Assembly: GCF_900104175.1 (NCBI RefSeq)
Contig: NZ_FNIX01000002.1
Coordinates: 310,001-374,000, forward strand
From: Lentzea jiangxiensis
Lineage (GTDB): Bacteria; Actinomycetota; Actinomycetes; Mycobacteriales; Pseudonocardiaceae
Direction: 5' to 3'
Length of the DNA stretch: 64,000 nucleotides
Positions 17,608 to 26,030 of the stretch are shown piece by piece. The notes beneath the pieces were generated by a model. It made no database searches and was not told the origin of the DNA. It worked only from the letters and a program-made list of their open reading frames with translations. The number at the start of each line of letters is the position of its first letter. The stretch's first letter is position 1. The position numbers and the translations under genes were made by a program.

Positions 17608-18216
17608 ATGCGCCTGAAATCGACGTCCGGACGCGTCGCGGTGATCGCGTGCGCGCTGCTGTTCACCCTCGGCTCGACCGCGGTCGCGAACGCCTCGCAC
17701 GGCCGCGAATGCGCCACCCCGTCCATCGACCGGTACCAGCAGTGGATCGCCAGTGGTGAAGGTGCCACGGAACCCGCGACCGGGAGCATCCTCGTGCCGA
17801 AGGGACGGCACGACCACACCGCGAAGATCAAGTTCCTCGCCGACGACTGGGCCGTCATGGTCGTGTGGCTGGGCAACAGGTTCGAGGCACAGGCAGACCT
17901 GTCGGACTCGCGCGGTTTCTGGCTCACGTACCGCGCCACCGACGACCTGCACGTCCAGCTGCGGCCCGCCGAGTTCTGGAGCGGCGGCGACAAGTGGGTC
18001 ACCAAGATCCCGTCGACCGGCGGCCGGCTCGTGAAGGAGTTCTTCAGCTTCAAGGCGGAGAACTGGACGTACCTGCCGGCGCTCGGCAAGCCGTCCTACC
18101 CGCTCGCCGAGGCCCTCGACGACGCCCGTGGCCTGGTGTTCGTCGGCAACACGAAGAACGACCTGGAGTTCCAGGGCCTGAAGGTCGACGGCTACCGGCC
18201 ACCCTGCGTTCACTGA
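17608..18216 (+). CDS. Secreted protein of unknown function, possibly carbohydrate-binding
   Basis: 202 residues. Basic N-terminus and hydrophobic core (VAVIACALLFTLGSTAVANA) form a Sec signal peptide with probable cleavage after ANA. The mature part is rich in aromatic and charged beta-strand-like segments (DDWAVMVVWLGNR, GFWLTYRATDDLHVQL, ENWTYLPAL, GLVFVGNTKNDLEF) with two cysteines near the ends that could pair. The look is that of a beta-sandwich binding domain, but no family was recognised. It lies 21 bases upstream of the GH92 remnant and is probably co-transcribed with it, which supports a glycan-related role. Confidence 0.7.
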   Translation: MRLKSTSGRVAVIACALLFTLGSTAVANASHGRECATPSIDRYQQWIASGEGATEPATGSILVPKGRHDHTAKIKFLADDWAVMVVWLGNRFEAQADLSDSRGFWLTYRATDDLHVQLRPAEFWSGGDKWVTKIPSTGGRLVKEFFSFKAENWTYLPALGKPSYPLAEALDDARGLVFVGNTKNDLEFQGLKVDGYRPPCVH

Positions 18217-18237
18217 AACCGGGTTGGGGTCCGGGAC

Positions 18238-19170
18238 GTGAGAGCGCTCCCGGTCCTCCTGGTCACTGTCCTCACCGCCGCACTGGCGACCCCCGTCAGC
18301 GCGGCGGTGGGAGACGACACCCGGTACGTCGACCCGCTGATCGGCTCGGCGGGCGGCGGCAACACCTATCCGGGCGCCGTGCGGCCGTTCGGGATGATCT
18401 CCTGGAGCCCCACGTCGACCCGCGGCGACCAGACCGGCACCGGTGCCGCCAACGAGTACGCCTACGACGCCACCAGGGTCCGCGGCTTCAGCCTCACGCA
18501 CGTCAACGGGGCGGGCTGCCACCCCGGCGCCGCGGGCGACGTCCCGATCATGCCGCACGTCGGCGAGATCACCTCGTCGCCGACCGCGGACACCCGGGAC
18601 CAGATCTTCGCCAGCGACTTCTCGCACGCCGACGAGAAGGCCGAGGCCGGCCGCTACCGCGTGGGCCTGAAGTCCGGTGCCACGGCGGACCTGTCCGTCA
18701 CGACTCGCGCGGGCATCGGCGAGTTCACCTTCCCGGTCAGCGGTTCGCTGCTGTTCCGCACCTCCAACTCGCTCAACGGCAGCGAGGACGCCGACATCAC
18801 GATCGACCCGGCGACGAGCAGCGTCTCCGGCTCGGTGCTGACCGGCGCGTTCTGCGGCCGGCGCGCGAACGGCGGCGCGAACAACCAGAAGACCTACTAC
18901 CGCCTGCGACCTCGGCACGATGTCCGCCTGTACGTCTTCGCCGCGCTGGGCCTCTACCCGCGCACGCCGAGCAGCGCCGAACTCCACCTGTCCAGCCCGA
19001 TGTTCCCCCGGGCCCGGATCACGAAGAAGAACATCACGGTCCTCGCCACCGGCACCCCCGGTGTCCACGTGCGGGAGACGCGGTGGAACGGCCGCGAGGT
19101 CGAGCGGCCGTGGCTGCCGGAGGCTTTCGTCGAACGCGGGGGAGTGCTGGTCTCCCGTCTCGAGGGCTGA
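18238..19170 (+). pseudogene. GH92 alpha-mannosidase with a large in-frame internal deletion
   Basis: 310 residues from GTG 18238, against roughly 750 or more for intact GH92 enzymes. A signal peptide is followed by the N-terminal signature YVDPLIGSAGGGNTYPGAVR and PFGMISWSPTS, and the N-domain continues to about residue 222. It then jumps at RLRPRHDV to YVFAALGLYPRTPSSAELHL and SSPMFPRA, which in GH92 lies near the C-terminus, after the (alpha/alpha)6 catalytic barrel. The barrel and its catalytic residues are therefore missing, though the frame stays open. I infer a deletion around 18905-18930; the product should be inactive as a mannosidase. Confidence 0.8.
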
Positions 19171-19348
19171 CCCGGCAGCGATCGGACCCCGGCGAGGAGC
19201 CGCGGTTCACGACGCCCTCTGCGCCCAGCTCGACAGGGCCGAAACCGGCAGCTCTCCCCGTGCCGAACGGCCTGGGTGTCCGCTGAGCTGGTGTTTGCCG
19301 CCGACGACCACGGGAAGACCCACGTCGACGACGCAGGGAGGCGGAAAC

Positions 19349-20482
19349 GTGAAGGCTGTCGTGTGGCACGGCGAAGGCGACATCAGGCTCGACGACGTGG
19401 AGGACCCGAAGGTCCTCGAACCGACGGACGCGGTCATCCGGATCACCCGCAGCGCCATCTGCGGCACCGATCTGCACATGGTGCGCGGCACGATGCCGGG
19501 CATGGTCGAGGGGACCGTGCTGGGGCACGAGGCGGTCGGTGTCGTCGAGGAGGTGGGGTCCGCCGTGCGCGGGTTCTCGCCGGGCGACCGGGTGGTGATC
19601 CCGTCCACGATCGGGTGCGGCACGTGCTCCTACTGCCGCGTGGGCTACTACGCGCAGTGCGACACCGCGAACCCGAACGGCCCGGCCGCCGGCACCTGCT
19701 TCTTCGGCGGACCCGAGGCGACCGGCCCGGTCGACGGCCTGCAGGCCGAGTTCGCCCGGATCCCGTACGCGGCCACCACGATGGTGCGCATCCCGGACGG
19801 CGTGAGCGACGACCAGGCGGTCCTCGTCTCCGACATCTTCCCGACCGCGTGGTTCGGCTCGCGCCTCGCCGAGGTCGGCTCCGGCGACACCGTGCTGGTG
19901 CTCGGCGCCGGGGTGGTCGGCCAGTTCGCGATCGCCTCGGCGAAACGGCAGGGAGCCGGCCGCGTGATCGTCGTCGACGGCATCGCGTCGAGGCTCGACA
20001 AGGCCCGCGAGCAGAACGCCGAGACCGTCGACTTCAACTCCGAGGACCCCCTCGAGGTCGTGAAGGACCTGACCGGCGGCATCGGGCCGGACCGCGTGAT
20101 CGAAGCCGTCGGTGTCGACGCGGAGAGCCCCGGAGAGCGCGGGCGCGAGCAGTGGAAGCCGGGCGACTCGCCGGCGCTGGCCCTGCAGTGGGCCGTCGAG
20201 CTCGTCGCCAAGGCGGGCTCGATCGGGATCATCGGCGTCTACCCGCCGGGGTTCGGGCAGTTCCCGATCGGCGACGCGATGAACAAGAACCTCACGCTGC
20301 GCATGGGCAACTGCAACCACCGCCGCTACATCCCGAACCTGCTCGACCTCGTGCTCACCGGCGTGGTCGACCCGACCGCGTTCATCACCCGGCACGAGTC
20401 GCCCAGCGCCGCGATCGAGGCCTACCGGTCGTTCGACCTCCGCGAGGACGGCTGGCTCAAGACGGTGCTCGATGTCGCCTGA
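19349..20482 (+). CDS. Zinc-dependent alcohol dehydrogenase (MDR superfamily)
   Basis: 377 residues from GTG 19349, preceded by gggaggcgg. Catalytic zinc ligands in ICGTDLHMVRG and GHEAVGVVEEVG; structural zinc cysteines in GCGTCSYCRVGYYAQC; Rossmann motif VLVLGAGVVGQFA. The long loop (NPNGPAAGTCFFGGPEATG) and MNKNLTLRMGNCNHRRYIP recall glutathione-independent formaldehyde and threonine-type dehydrogenases. Overlaps the next gene by 11 bases and so leads the glycan cluster; it might oxidise a sugar alcohol or simply be a general dehydrogenase. Substrate cannot be read from the sequence. Confidence 0.88.
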   Translation: MKAVVWHGEGDIRLDDVEDPKVLEPTDAVIRITRSAICGTDLHMVRGTMPGMVEGTVLGHEAVGVVEEVGSAVRGFSPGDRVVIPSTIGCGTCSYCRVGYYAQCDTANPNGPAAGTCFFGGPEATGPVDGLQAEFARIPYAATTMVRIPDGVSDDQAVLVSDIFPTAWFGSRLAEVGSGDTVLVLGAGVVGQFAIASAKRQGAGRVIVVDGIASRLDKAREQNAETVDFNSEDPLEVVKDLTGGIGPDRVIEAVGVDAESPGERGREQWKPGDSPALALQWAVELVAKAGSIGIIGVYPPGFGQFPIGDAMNKNLTLRMGNCNHRRYIPNLLDLVLTGVVDPTAFITRHESPSAAIEAYRSFDLREDGWLKTVLDVA

Positions 20483-21389
20483 ACGAGTGGTCGTGACGGG
20501 CGGGGCGGGCTTCCTCGGTTCGCACGTCTGCGAGGCGCTGCTGCGGGAGGGCGTGGACGTGGTGTGCGTCGACTCGTTCCGCACCGGGTCGCGCGAGAAC
20601 GTGCCCGCCGGGGTGGGGATCGTCGTGGCCGACGTGTCGCGGCCGCTCGACCTGCTCGGCCCGGTCGACCTCGTCCTGCACCTGGCGTGCCCCGCCTCGC
20701 CCGCGGACTACCTGCGCATGCCGGTGGACACGCTGAAGGCGGGCGGGTTCGGCACCTACCACGCGCTGGAACTGGCGCGCCGCAAGGGAGCCCGCGTCGT
20801 CGTCGCGTCGACCAGCGAGGTCTACGGCGACCCGGAGGAACACCCGCAGCGCGAGTCCTACTGGGGACACGTGAACCCGATCGGGCCGCGCAGCGTCTAC
20901 GACGAGGCCAAGCGGTTCGGCGAGGCGATGACCGTCGCGTTCCGGGCGGAACACGGCGTCGACACGGGGATCGTGCGGATCTTCAACACCTACGGGCCCA
21001 GGATGCGCGCGCACGACGGCAGGATGATCCCCACGTTCCTGCGGCAGGCGCTGGCGGGCGAGCCGCTGACCGTCCACGGCGACGGGTTGCAGACCCGTTC
21101 GCTGTGCTACGTGGACGACCTCGTGCGCGGGCTGCTCGCGATGGCGCGCTCCGACCACCCCGGACCGATCAACCTCGGCAACCCGGACGAGGTCACCGTG
21201 CTCGACGTCGCGCGCCGCAGCATCGAGGTGACCGGCAGCTCGTCGGTGATCCGCCACGTCGAGTCGATGGTGGACGATCCCCGCCGCCGGCGCCCGGACA
21301 TCGCCCTCGCGCGGGAGGTCCTCGGCTGGCAGCCGAGCGTTCCGCTGGAAGAGGGACTGCGGTCGTTTGTCCGGGAATTCGCCGGGTAG
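20472..21389 (+). CDS. NAD-dependent sugar-nucleotide epimerase/decarboxylase, UDP-xylose synthase type
   Basis: 305 residues, extended SDR. Cofactor motif VVVTGGAGFLGSHVCEAL; catalytic Ser/Thr in STSEVYGDP and YDEAKRFGEA (YxxxK). The run EHPQRESYWGHVNPIGPRS is characteristic of UDP-glucuronate decarboxylases, as are RIFNTYGPRM and RSLCYVDDLV. With the UDP-glucose dehydrogenase at 24747 in the same operon it would convert UDP-glucose via UDP-glucuronate to UDP-xylose. A dTDP-glucose dehydratase is less likely given those motifs. Confidence 0.85.
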   Translation: MSPERVVVTGGAGFLGSHVCEALLREGVDVVCVDSFRTGSRENVPAGVGIVVADVSRPLDLLGPVDLVLHLACPASPADYLRMPVDTLKAGGFGTYHALELARRKGARVVVASTSEVYGDPEEHPQRESYWGHVNPIGPRSVYDEAKRFGEAMTVAFRAEHGVDTGIVRIFNTYGPRMRAHDGRMIPTFLRQALAGEPLTVHGDGLQTRSLCYVDDLVRGLLAMARSDHPGPINLGNPDEVTVLDVARRSIEVTGSSSVIRHVESMVDDPRRRRPDIALAREVLGWQPSVPLEEGLRSFVREFAG

Positions 21390-21398
21390 CCGCACGTC

Positions 21399-22994
21399 AT
21401 GCGAGTTCTCGGGATCAACGCGGTGTTCCACGACCCCGCCGCGGCTCTGGTGGTCGACGGTGAGGTCGTGGCGGCGGCGGAGGAGGAACGGTTCTCCCGC
21501 CGCAAGCACGGCAAGCGTCCGGTGCCGTTCTCCACGTGGGAACAGCCCGAGCTGTCGGCGCGCTGGTGCCTGGAGCGGGCCGGCCTGACCGCCGCTGATC
21601 TCGACGCCGTCGCGTACTCCTACGACCCCGCCCTGGTCGACGCGGAGTACGCACCATGGGAGGAACTGCGGACGACCTACGCGCGCAAGGCTCCGCAGTT
21701 CCTCGCCACCTCGCTGCCGGGTCTCGATCCCGACATCGTCCAGTTCGTGCCGCACCACGTCGCGCACGCCGCGTCCACCGGCCTCGCCGCGCCCTTCGGC
21801 GGCAACTGCGCCGTGCTGGTGGCCGACGGCCGCGGCGAGTGCGGCTCGCACCTGGCCGGGCGGTACGTGGACCAGACGCTGACGACCTTCGCGTCCCAGC
21901 GCCTTCCGCACTCGCTCGGCCTGATGTACGAGGACCTGACCGAGCACCTGGGGTTCCTGCGGTCCAGCGACGAGTACAAGGTCATGGCGCTGGCCTCGCA
22001 CGCCGAACCGGTGCACCTCGACCTGCTGCGCGAGCACGTCGTGGTGCGCGACGGCGGCTTCGAGATCCGGCCGCTGGACTGGAGCACGCTCGCAAAGCAG
22101 CGCGGCGAGGACGAGGACCTCACCCGCGAGCACGCCGAGCTGGCGGCGAGCGTGCAGGTGCGCCTCGAGGAGGTGCTGCTGGAACTCGTGCGGTGGCTGC
22201 ACGAACGCACCGGCGAGACCCGGCTGACGATGGCCGGCGGCGTGGCGCTGAACTGCGTGGCCAACACCAGGATCTTCGCGGAGGGGCCGTTCGACGAGGT
22301 GTGGGTCCAGCCCGCCGCCGGGGACGCGGGCACCGCGCTGGGAGCGGCGCTGCACGCGAGCGCGGACGTCGTGTCGCCGATGCCGGGCGCGGACCTCGGG
22401 CGCGGCTTCACCGACGACGAGATCGAGTCGGCGCTGCGGGTCGCCGCCGTGCCGTACAAGAGGTCCGACGACGTGGCGGGGGAGGTCGCCGAGGCGCTGG
22501 CCGCGAACAAGATCGTGGCGTGGTTCCAGGGCCGCAGCGAGTACGGCCCGCGCGCCCTCGGCCGCCGCTCCCTGCTCGCGAACCCCTGCTACGCCGAGAA
22601 CCTGACGCGGCTCAACGACGTGAAGGGCCGCGAGCAGTTCCGGCCGGTGGCGCCCATGGTGCTCGCCTCGCGTGCCGCGGACGTGTTCACGCGCGGCCCG
22701 ATTCCCAGCCCCTACATGCTCTTCGTGCACGACGTCCGTCCGGAGTGGACCGATCGCATCCCGGCCGTGGTGCACGTGGACGGCACGGCCCGCGCCCAGA
22801 CCGTCGACGGTGACCCGCTGCTCGAGCGGATGCTGCACGAGTTCGAGGCGCGCAGCGGCGTCCCGGTGGTCGTGAACACCAGCCTCAACACCGCGGGACG
22901 GCCGATGGTCGACAGCCCGCGCGACGCGCTGGAGTGCTTCGGCTCGTCCCCGATCGACCTGCTCGCCATCGGCCCCTTCGTGGTGCGTCGATGA
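21399..22994 (+). CDS. Carbamoyltransferase (NodU/CmcH family)
   Basis: 531 residues, near full family length. N-terminal ASKHA-type domain: MRVLGINAVFHDPAAALV, EEERFSRRKHG, metal-binding histidines in VPHHVAHAAST, and GGVALNCVANTRIF; C-terminal domain: FQGRSEYGPRALGRRSLLANP, FRPVAPMVL and VVNTSLNTAGRPM. Transfers a carbamoyl group from carbamoyl phosphate, via carbamoyl adenylate, to a hydroxyl on a sugar or natural product. Stop codon overlaps the next start (ATGA). In this cluster the acceptor is probably a sugar of the glycan being assembled. Confidence 0.94.
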   Translation: MRVLGINAVFHDPAAALVVDGEVVAAAEEERFSRRKHGKRPVPFSTWEQPELSARWCLERAGLTAADLDAVAYSYDPALVDAEYAPWEELRTTYARKAPQFLATSLPGLDPDIVQFVPHHVAHAASTGLAAPFGGNCAVLVADGRGECGSHLAGRYVDQTLTTFASQRLPHSLGLMYEDLTEHLGFLRSSDEYKVMALASHAEPVHLDLLREHVVVRDGGFEIRPLDWSTLAKQRGEDEDLTREHAELAASVQVRLEEVLLELVRWLHERTGETRLTMAGGVALNCVANTRIFAEGPFDEVWVQPAAGDAGTALGAALHASADVVSPMPGADLGRGFTDDEIESALRVAAVPYKRSDDVAGEVAEALAANKIVAWFQGRSEYGPRALGRRSLLANPCYAENLTRLNDVKGREQFRPVAPMVLASRAADVFTRGPIPSPYMLFVHDVRPEWTDRIPAVVHVDGTARAQTVDGDPLLERMLHEFEARSGVPVVVNTSLNTAGRPMVDSPRDALECFGSSPIDLLAIGPFVVRR

Positions 22995-23890
22995 GCTACT
23001 CCGTCGTGATCCCCACCGTCGGGCGGCCGAACCTGGACGTCCTGCTGCGCGCGCTGGCCGAGGGCGAGGGACCCGACCCGTGCGAGGTGCTCGTGGTGGA
23101 CGACCGCGAGACCCGCCTCGGCCCGGCCGCCGCGCGCAACACCGGCTGGCGGGAGGCGACGGGCGACTGGGTGGCGTTCCTCGACGACGACGTGGTGCTA
23201 GCGCCCGACTGGAAGGCGCGGCTGTGGGCGGATCTCGCCGACCTGCCCGAGGACGTCGGGGCGAGCCAGGCGCGGATCGTCGTGCCGCTGCCGCAGGACC
23301 GCAGGCCGACCGACGCCGAGCGCGGCACGGCGGGTCTCGCCACCGCCCACTGGATCACCGCCGACATGGCGTACCGGCGTGAAGCCCTGGCGCGGGCCGG
23401 CGGGTTCGACGAACGGTTCCCGCGCGCCTACCGCGAGGACGCCGAGCTGGCGTTGCGCGTGCAGGGCCTCGGTTACCGGATCGTGCGCGGCTCCCGCGTC
23501 ACGACGCACCCGGTGAAGCCCTCGACCTTCCTCACCAGCGTCCGCGACCAGCGCGGCAACGCCGACGACGCCCTGATGCGCCGGCTGGTGGGACCGAAGT
23601 GGCGTTCGCGGATCGGCGGGCAGCGAGGACGGCTGCCGTCGCACGCGGCGACCACGGCGTCCGGCCTGCTCGCGGTGCTGTGCGGAGCGCTCGGCCTGCG
23701 CCGCGTGGCGGGGGCGTGCGTCGCGGTGTGGGCGGGACGCACGGTGTGGTTCGCGGTCGTGCGGATCGCACCGGGACCGCGGACCTGGGACGAGGTGGCC
23801 CGGATGCTGGTGACGAGCGCGCTGATCCCTCCCGTCGCCTGCTGGCACCGGGTGCGCGGCGAGCTGCGGCACCGGCGGGTGCGGCCGTGA
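22991..23890 (+). CDS. Family 2 glycosyltransferase with C-terminal hydrophobic region
   Basis: 299 residues. GT-A nucleotide-binding start SYSVVIPTVGRPNLDVLLRAL, then LVVDDRE, the DXD-like FLDDDVVLAPDW and the acceptor-site AYREDAELALRVQGLG. Hydrophobic stretches around residues 215-250 and 265-285 suggest membrane association. Starts inside the carbamoyltransferase stop codon and its own stop overlaps the following GTG (GTGA), so the run is one transcript. Likely adds a sugar from a nucleotide donor on the cytoplasmic face of the membrane. Confidence 0.9.
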   Translation: MSYSVVIPTVGRPNLDVLLRALAEGEGPDPCEVLVVDDRETRLGPAAARNTGWREATGDWVAFLDDDVVLAPDWKARLWADLADLPEDVGASQARIVVPLPQDRRPTDAERGTAGLATAHWITADMAYRREALARAGGFDERFPRAYREDAELALRVQGLGYRIVRGSRVTTHPVKPSTFLTSVRDQRGNADDALMRRLVGPKWRSRIGGQRGRLPSHAATTASGLLAVLCGALGLRRVAGACVAVWAGRTVWFAVVRIAPGPRTWDEVARMLVTSALIPPVACWHRVRGELRHRRVRP

Positions 23891-24786
23891 GGATCCTGGT
23901 GCTGCGGGCGCTCGGGCTGGGCGACCTGCTGACCGCCGTGCCGGCCCTCAGAGGGCTGCGGGCGGCGTTCCCGCGGGCCGGGATCACCCTCGCCGCGCCC
24001 GAGTGGCTCGCGGACGTGGTGTCCAGGATCGAGGCGGTGGACGCGCTGCTGCCCACCGCGGAACTGGCGCCGATCGACTTCTCCCGGCCCGATCTCGCGG
24101 TCAACCTGCACGGCAGGGGACCCCAGAGCGTCGAACGGCTGCTCGCCACACAGCCGCGCCGCCTGATCACCTACGCCGACGGCCGGTGGGACGAGAGGGT
24201 GACCGCCCTCGAGTGGCCCGCCGAACAGCACGAGGTGCTGCGGTGGTGCCATCTGCTGCAACGGCACGGTATCCACTGCGATCCCGACGACTTCAGGCTG
24301 GCGCCCCCGGGAGAGCGGACCGGCCGGATCGTGGTCCACCCCGGCGCGAGCACGGGCGCGCGGAGGTGGCCGGCGGAGAGGTACGCCGCGGTCGCGCGGG
24401 CGCTCGGACCCGAGGTGGTGATCACCGCCGGACCGGGGGAGGAGGACCTCGCCCGCCGGGTGGGACCGAACGTCGTGGCGGGCACCCTCGCCGACCTGGT
24501 GGACCTCGTCGGCACCGCCCGGCTCGTCCTCTGCGGCGACACCGGGGTCGCCCACGTGGCCACCGCCTACCGGACGCCGTCGGTGCTGCTGTTCGGCCCG
24601 GTTCCGCCTGCCCTGTGGGGACCGCGCCGGGGCCCGCACCGGGCGCTCTGGCACGGCACGACCGGCGACACGTTCGCCGACGTCCCGGATCCGGGACTGC
24701 TGCGGATCACGGTCGAGGAAGTCCTGGACGCCGCGGGAGGTGTGCTGTGCGAATCGGAGTCGTCGGCGCCGGCTACGTCGGCCTGA
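23887..24786 (+). CDS. GT9-family glycosyltransferase (heptosyltransferase-like)
   Basis: 299 residues from GTG 23887. Begins RILVLRALGLGDLLTAVPAL, the N-terminal signature of ADP-heptose:LPS heptosyltransferases (GT9), and has the donor-side motif VVHPGASTGARRWP and CGDTGVAHVATAYRTPSVLLFG. In Gram-negatives these enzymes use ADP-heptose; here ADP-heptose synthesis genes are encoded in the same cluster, so a heptosyltransferase role is plausible. Overlaps UDP-glucose dehydrogenase by 40 bases. Confidence 0.9.
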   Translation: MRILVLRALGLGDLLTAVPALRGLRAAFPRAGITLAAPEWLADVVSRIEAVDALLPTAELAPIDFSRPDLAVNLHGRGPQSVERLLATQPRRLITYADGRWDERVTALEWPAEQHEVLRWCHLLQRHGIHCDPDDFRLAPPGERTGRIVVHPGASTGARRWPAERYAAVARALGPEVVITAGPGEEDLARRVGPNVVAGTLADLVDLVGTARLVLCGDTGVAHVATAYRTPSVLLFGPVPPALWGPRRGPHRALWHGTTGDTFADVPDPGLLRITVEEVLDAAGGVLCESESSAPATSA

Positions 24787-25961
24787 CCACCGCTGCCTGC
24801 TTCGCCCACCTCGGGCACAGGGTGACGTGCGCGGACGTGGACGCGGCCAAGGTGCGGGCGCTGTCCGCGGGCGAGGTGGCGCTGCACGAGCCGGGGCTGC
24901 GCGAGCTCGTCGCGGAAGGGCTGGAGAGCGGCCGCCTGCGGTTCGTCCAGGGCAGCGCTCTGTCCGATGTGGACTACACGTTCATCTGCGTGCAGACGCC
25001 GACCGGTGCCGACGGCGAGGCCGACCTGTCCGCCGTCGAGGACGTGCTGGGCCGGACTTCGACCCCGGTCGTGCTCAAGTCGACCGTGCCCGTCGGCACG
25101 GCGGCCAGGCACCCCGGTGTCGTGTCGAACCCGGAGTTCCTGCGCGAGGGCCACGCCGTCGAGGACTTCCTGCGCCCGCAACGGATCGTGGTCGGCGCGC
25201 AGGACGAACGGCAGGCCCGCGAGGTGGCCGGGCTGTACGGGGCGACCCGCGCTCCCGTCGTCCTCACCGACAACACCAGTGCCGAACTGGTGAAGTACGC
25301 GAGCAACTGCTTCCTGGCGCTGAAGCTGTCGTACGTCAACACGCTGGCCGAACTGTGCGAACAGCTGAACGCCGACATCGACGGCGTCACGGAGGGGATG
25401 CGGCTCGACGACAGGATCGGCGCGTCGTGCCTCGCGCCCGGTCCGGGCTGGGGAGGCTCGTGCCTGCCCAAGGACACGCTGGCGCTGCTCGCGACGGCGC
25501 GCACCGCCGGAGTCGACTTCGCCACGCTCGAGGCGGCCATCGCGACCAACCGGCACCAGCCGCGGCGGGTCGTCGACCGGATCCGTTCGGAGACCGGGCC
25601 GCTCGCCGGGGCCCGGATCGGGTTGCTGGGGCTGACGTTCAAGGCGGGCACCAACGACCTGCGCGACTCGCCGGCCCTGGTGGTGGCGGGGATGCTCGCG
25701 CGGGAAGGCGCCACGCTGACGGCCTACGACCCGTGCGTCACGGGCAACAGGCCCGGCATCGCGGTGGTGGGCAGCGCGGCGGAGGCGGCGGCCGGGGCGG
25801 ACGTCCTGGTGGTGCTGACGGAGTGGCCGGAGTTCGCCGAGCTGGACTGGCCGGAGCTGGCGCAACGCGTGCGCGTGCCGCTCCTCTTCGACACCCGTCA
25901 CGTGGTGCCGCCGGAGAAGGCGGAGGAGGCCGGGTTCCGGCTCGTCAGAATCGGGCACTGA
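24747..25961 (+). CDS. UDP-glucose/GDP-mannose dehydrogenase family, probable UDP-glucose 6-dehydrogenase
   Basis: 404 residues from GTG 24747 behind gcgggaggtg. NAD-binding VRIGVVGAGYVGLTTAACFAH, VLKSTVPVGTA, SNPEFLREGHAVEDFLRPQR, SNCFLALKLSYVNT and the catalytic cysteine in GPGWGGSCLPKDTLAL, plus GLTFKAGTNDLRDSPAL. Oxidises UDP-glucose to UDP-glucuronate in two NAD steps. Together with the epimerase at 20472 this makes UDP-glucuronate and UDP-xylose available to the glycosyltransferases. The gene ends within a tandem 14-base repeat. Confidence 0.94.
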   Translation: MRIGVVGAGYVGLTTAACFAHLGHRVTCADVDAAKVRALSAGEVALHEPGLRELVAEGLESGRLRFVQGSALSDVDYTFICVQTPTGADGEADLSAVEDVLGRTSTPVVLKSTVPVGTAARHPGVVSNPEFLREGHAVEDFLRPQRIVVGAQDERQAREVAGLYGATRAPVVLTDNTSAELVKYASNCFLALKLSYVNTLAELCEQLNADIDGVTEGMRLDDRIGASCLAPGPGWGGSCLPKDTLALLATARTAGVDFATLEAAIATNRHQPRRVVDRIRSETGPLAGARIGLLGLTFKAGTNDLRDSPALVVAGMLAREGATLTAYDPCVTGNRPGIAVVGSAAEAAAGADVLVVLTEWPEFAELDWPELAQRVRVPLLFDTRHVVPPEKAEEAGFRLVRIGH

Positions 25962-25988
25962 GAACCGGGCACTGAGAACCGGGCACTG
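25947..25988. repeat. Three tandem 14-base direct repeats at the 3' end of the dehydrogenase gene
   Basis: Units agaatcgggcactg (25947-25960), agaaccgggcactg (25961-25974) and agaaccgggcactg (25975-25988). The stop codon (25959-25961) spans the first junction. Likely a small slippage-type duplication. Confidence 0.75.
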
Positions 25989-26030
25989 GGGGGGAAGGCG
26001 CCCCGACTGGGCACCGGCGTCTCCGGCCGA

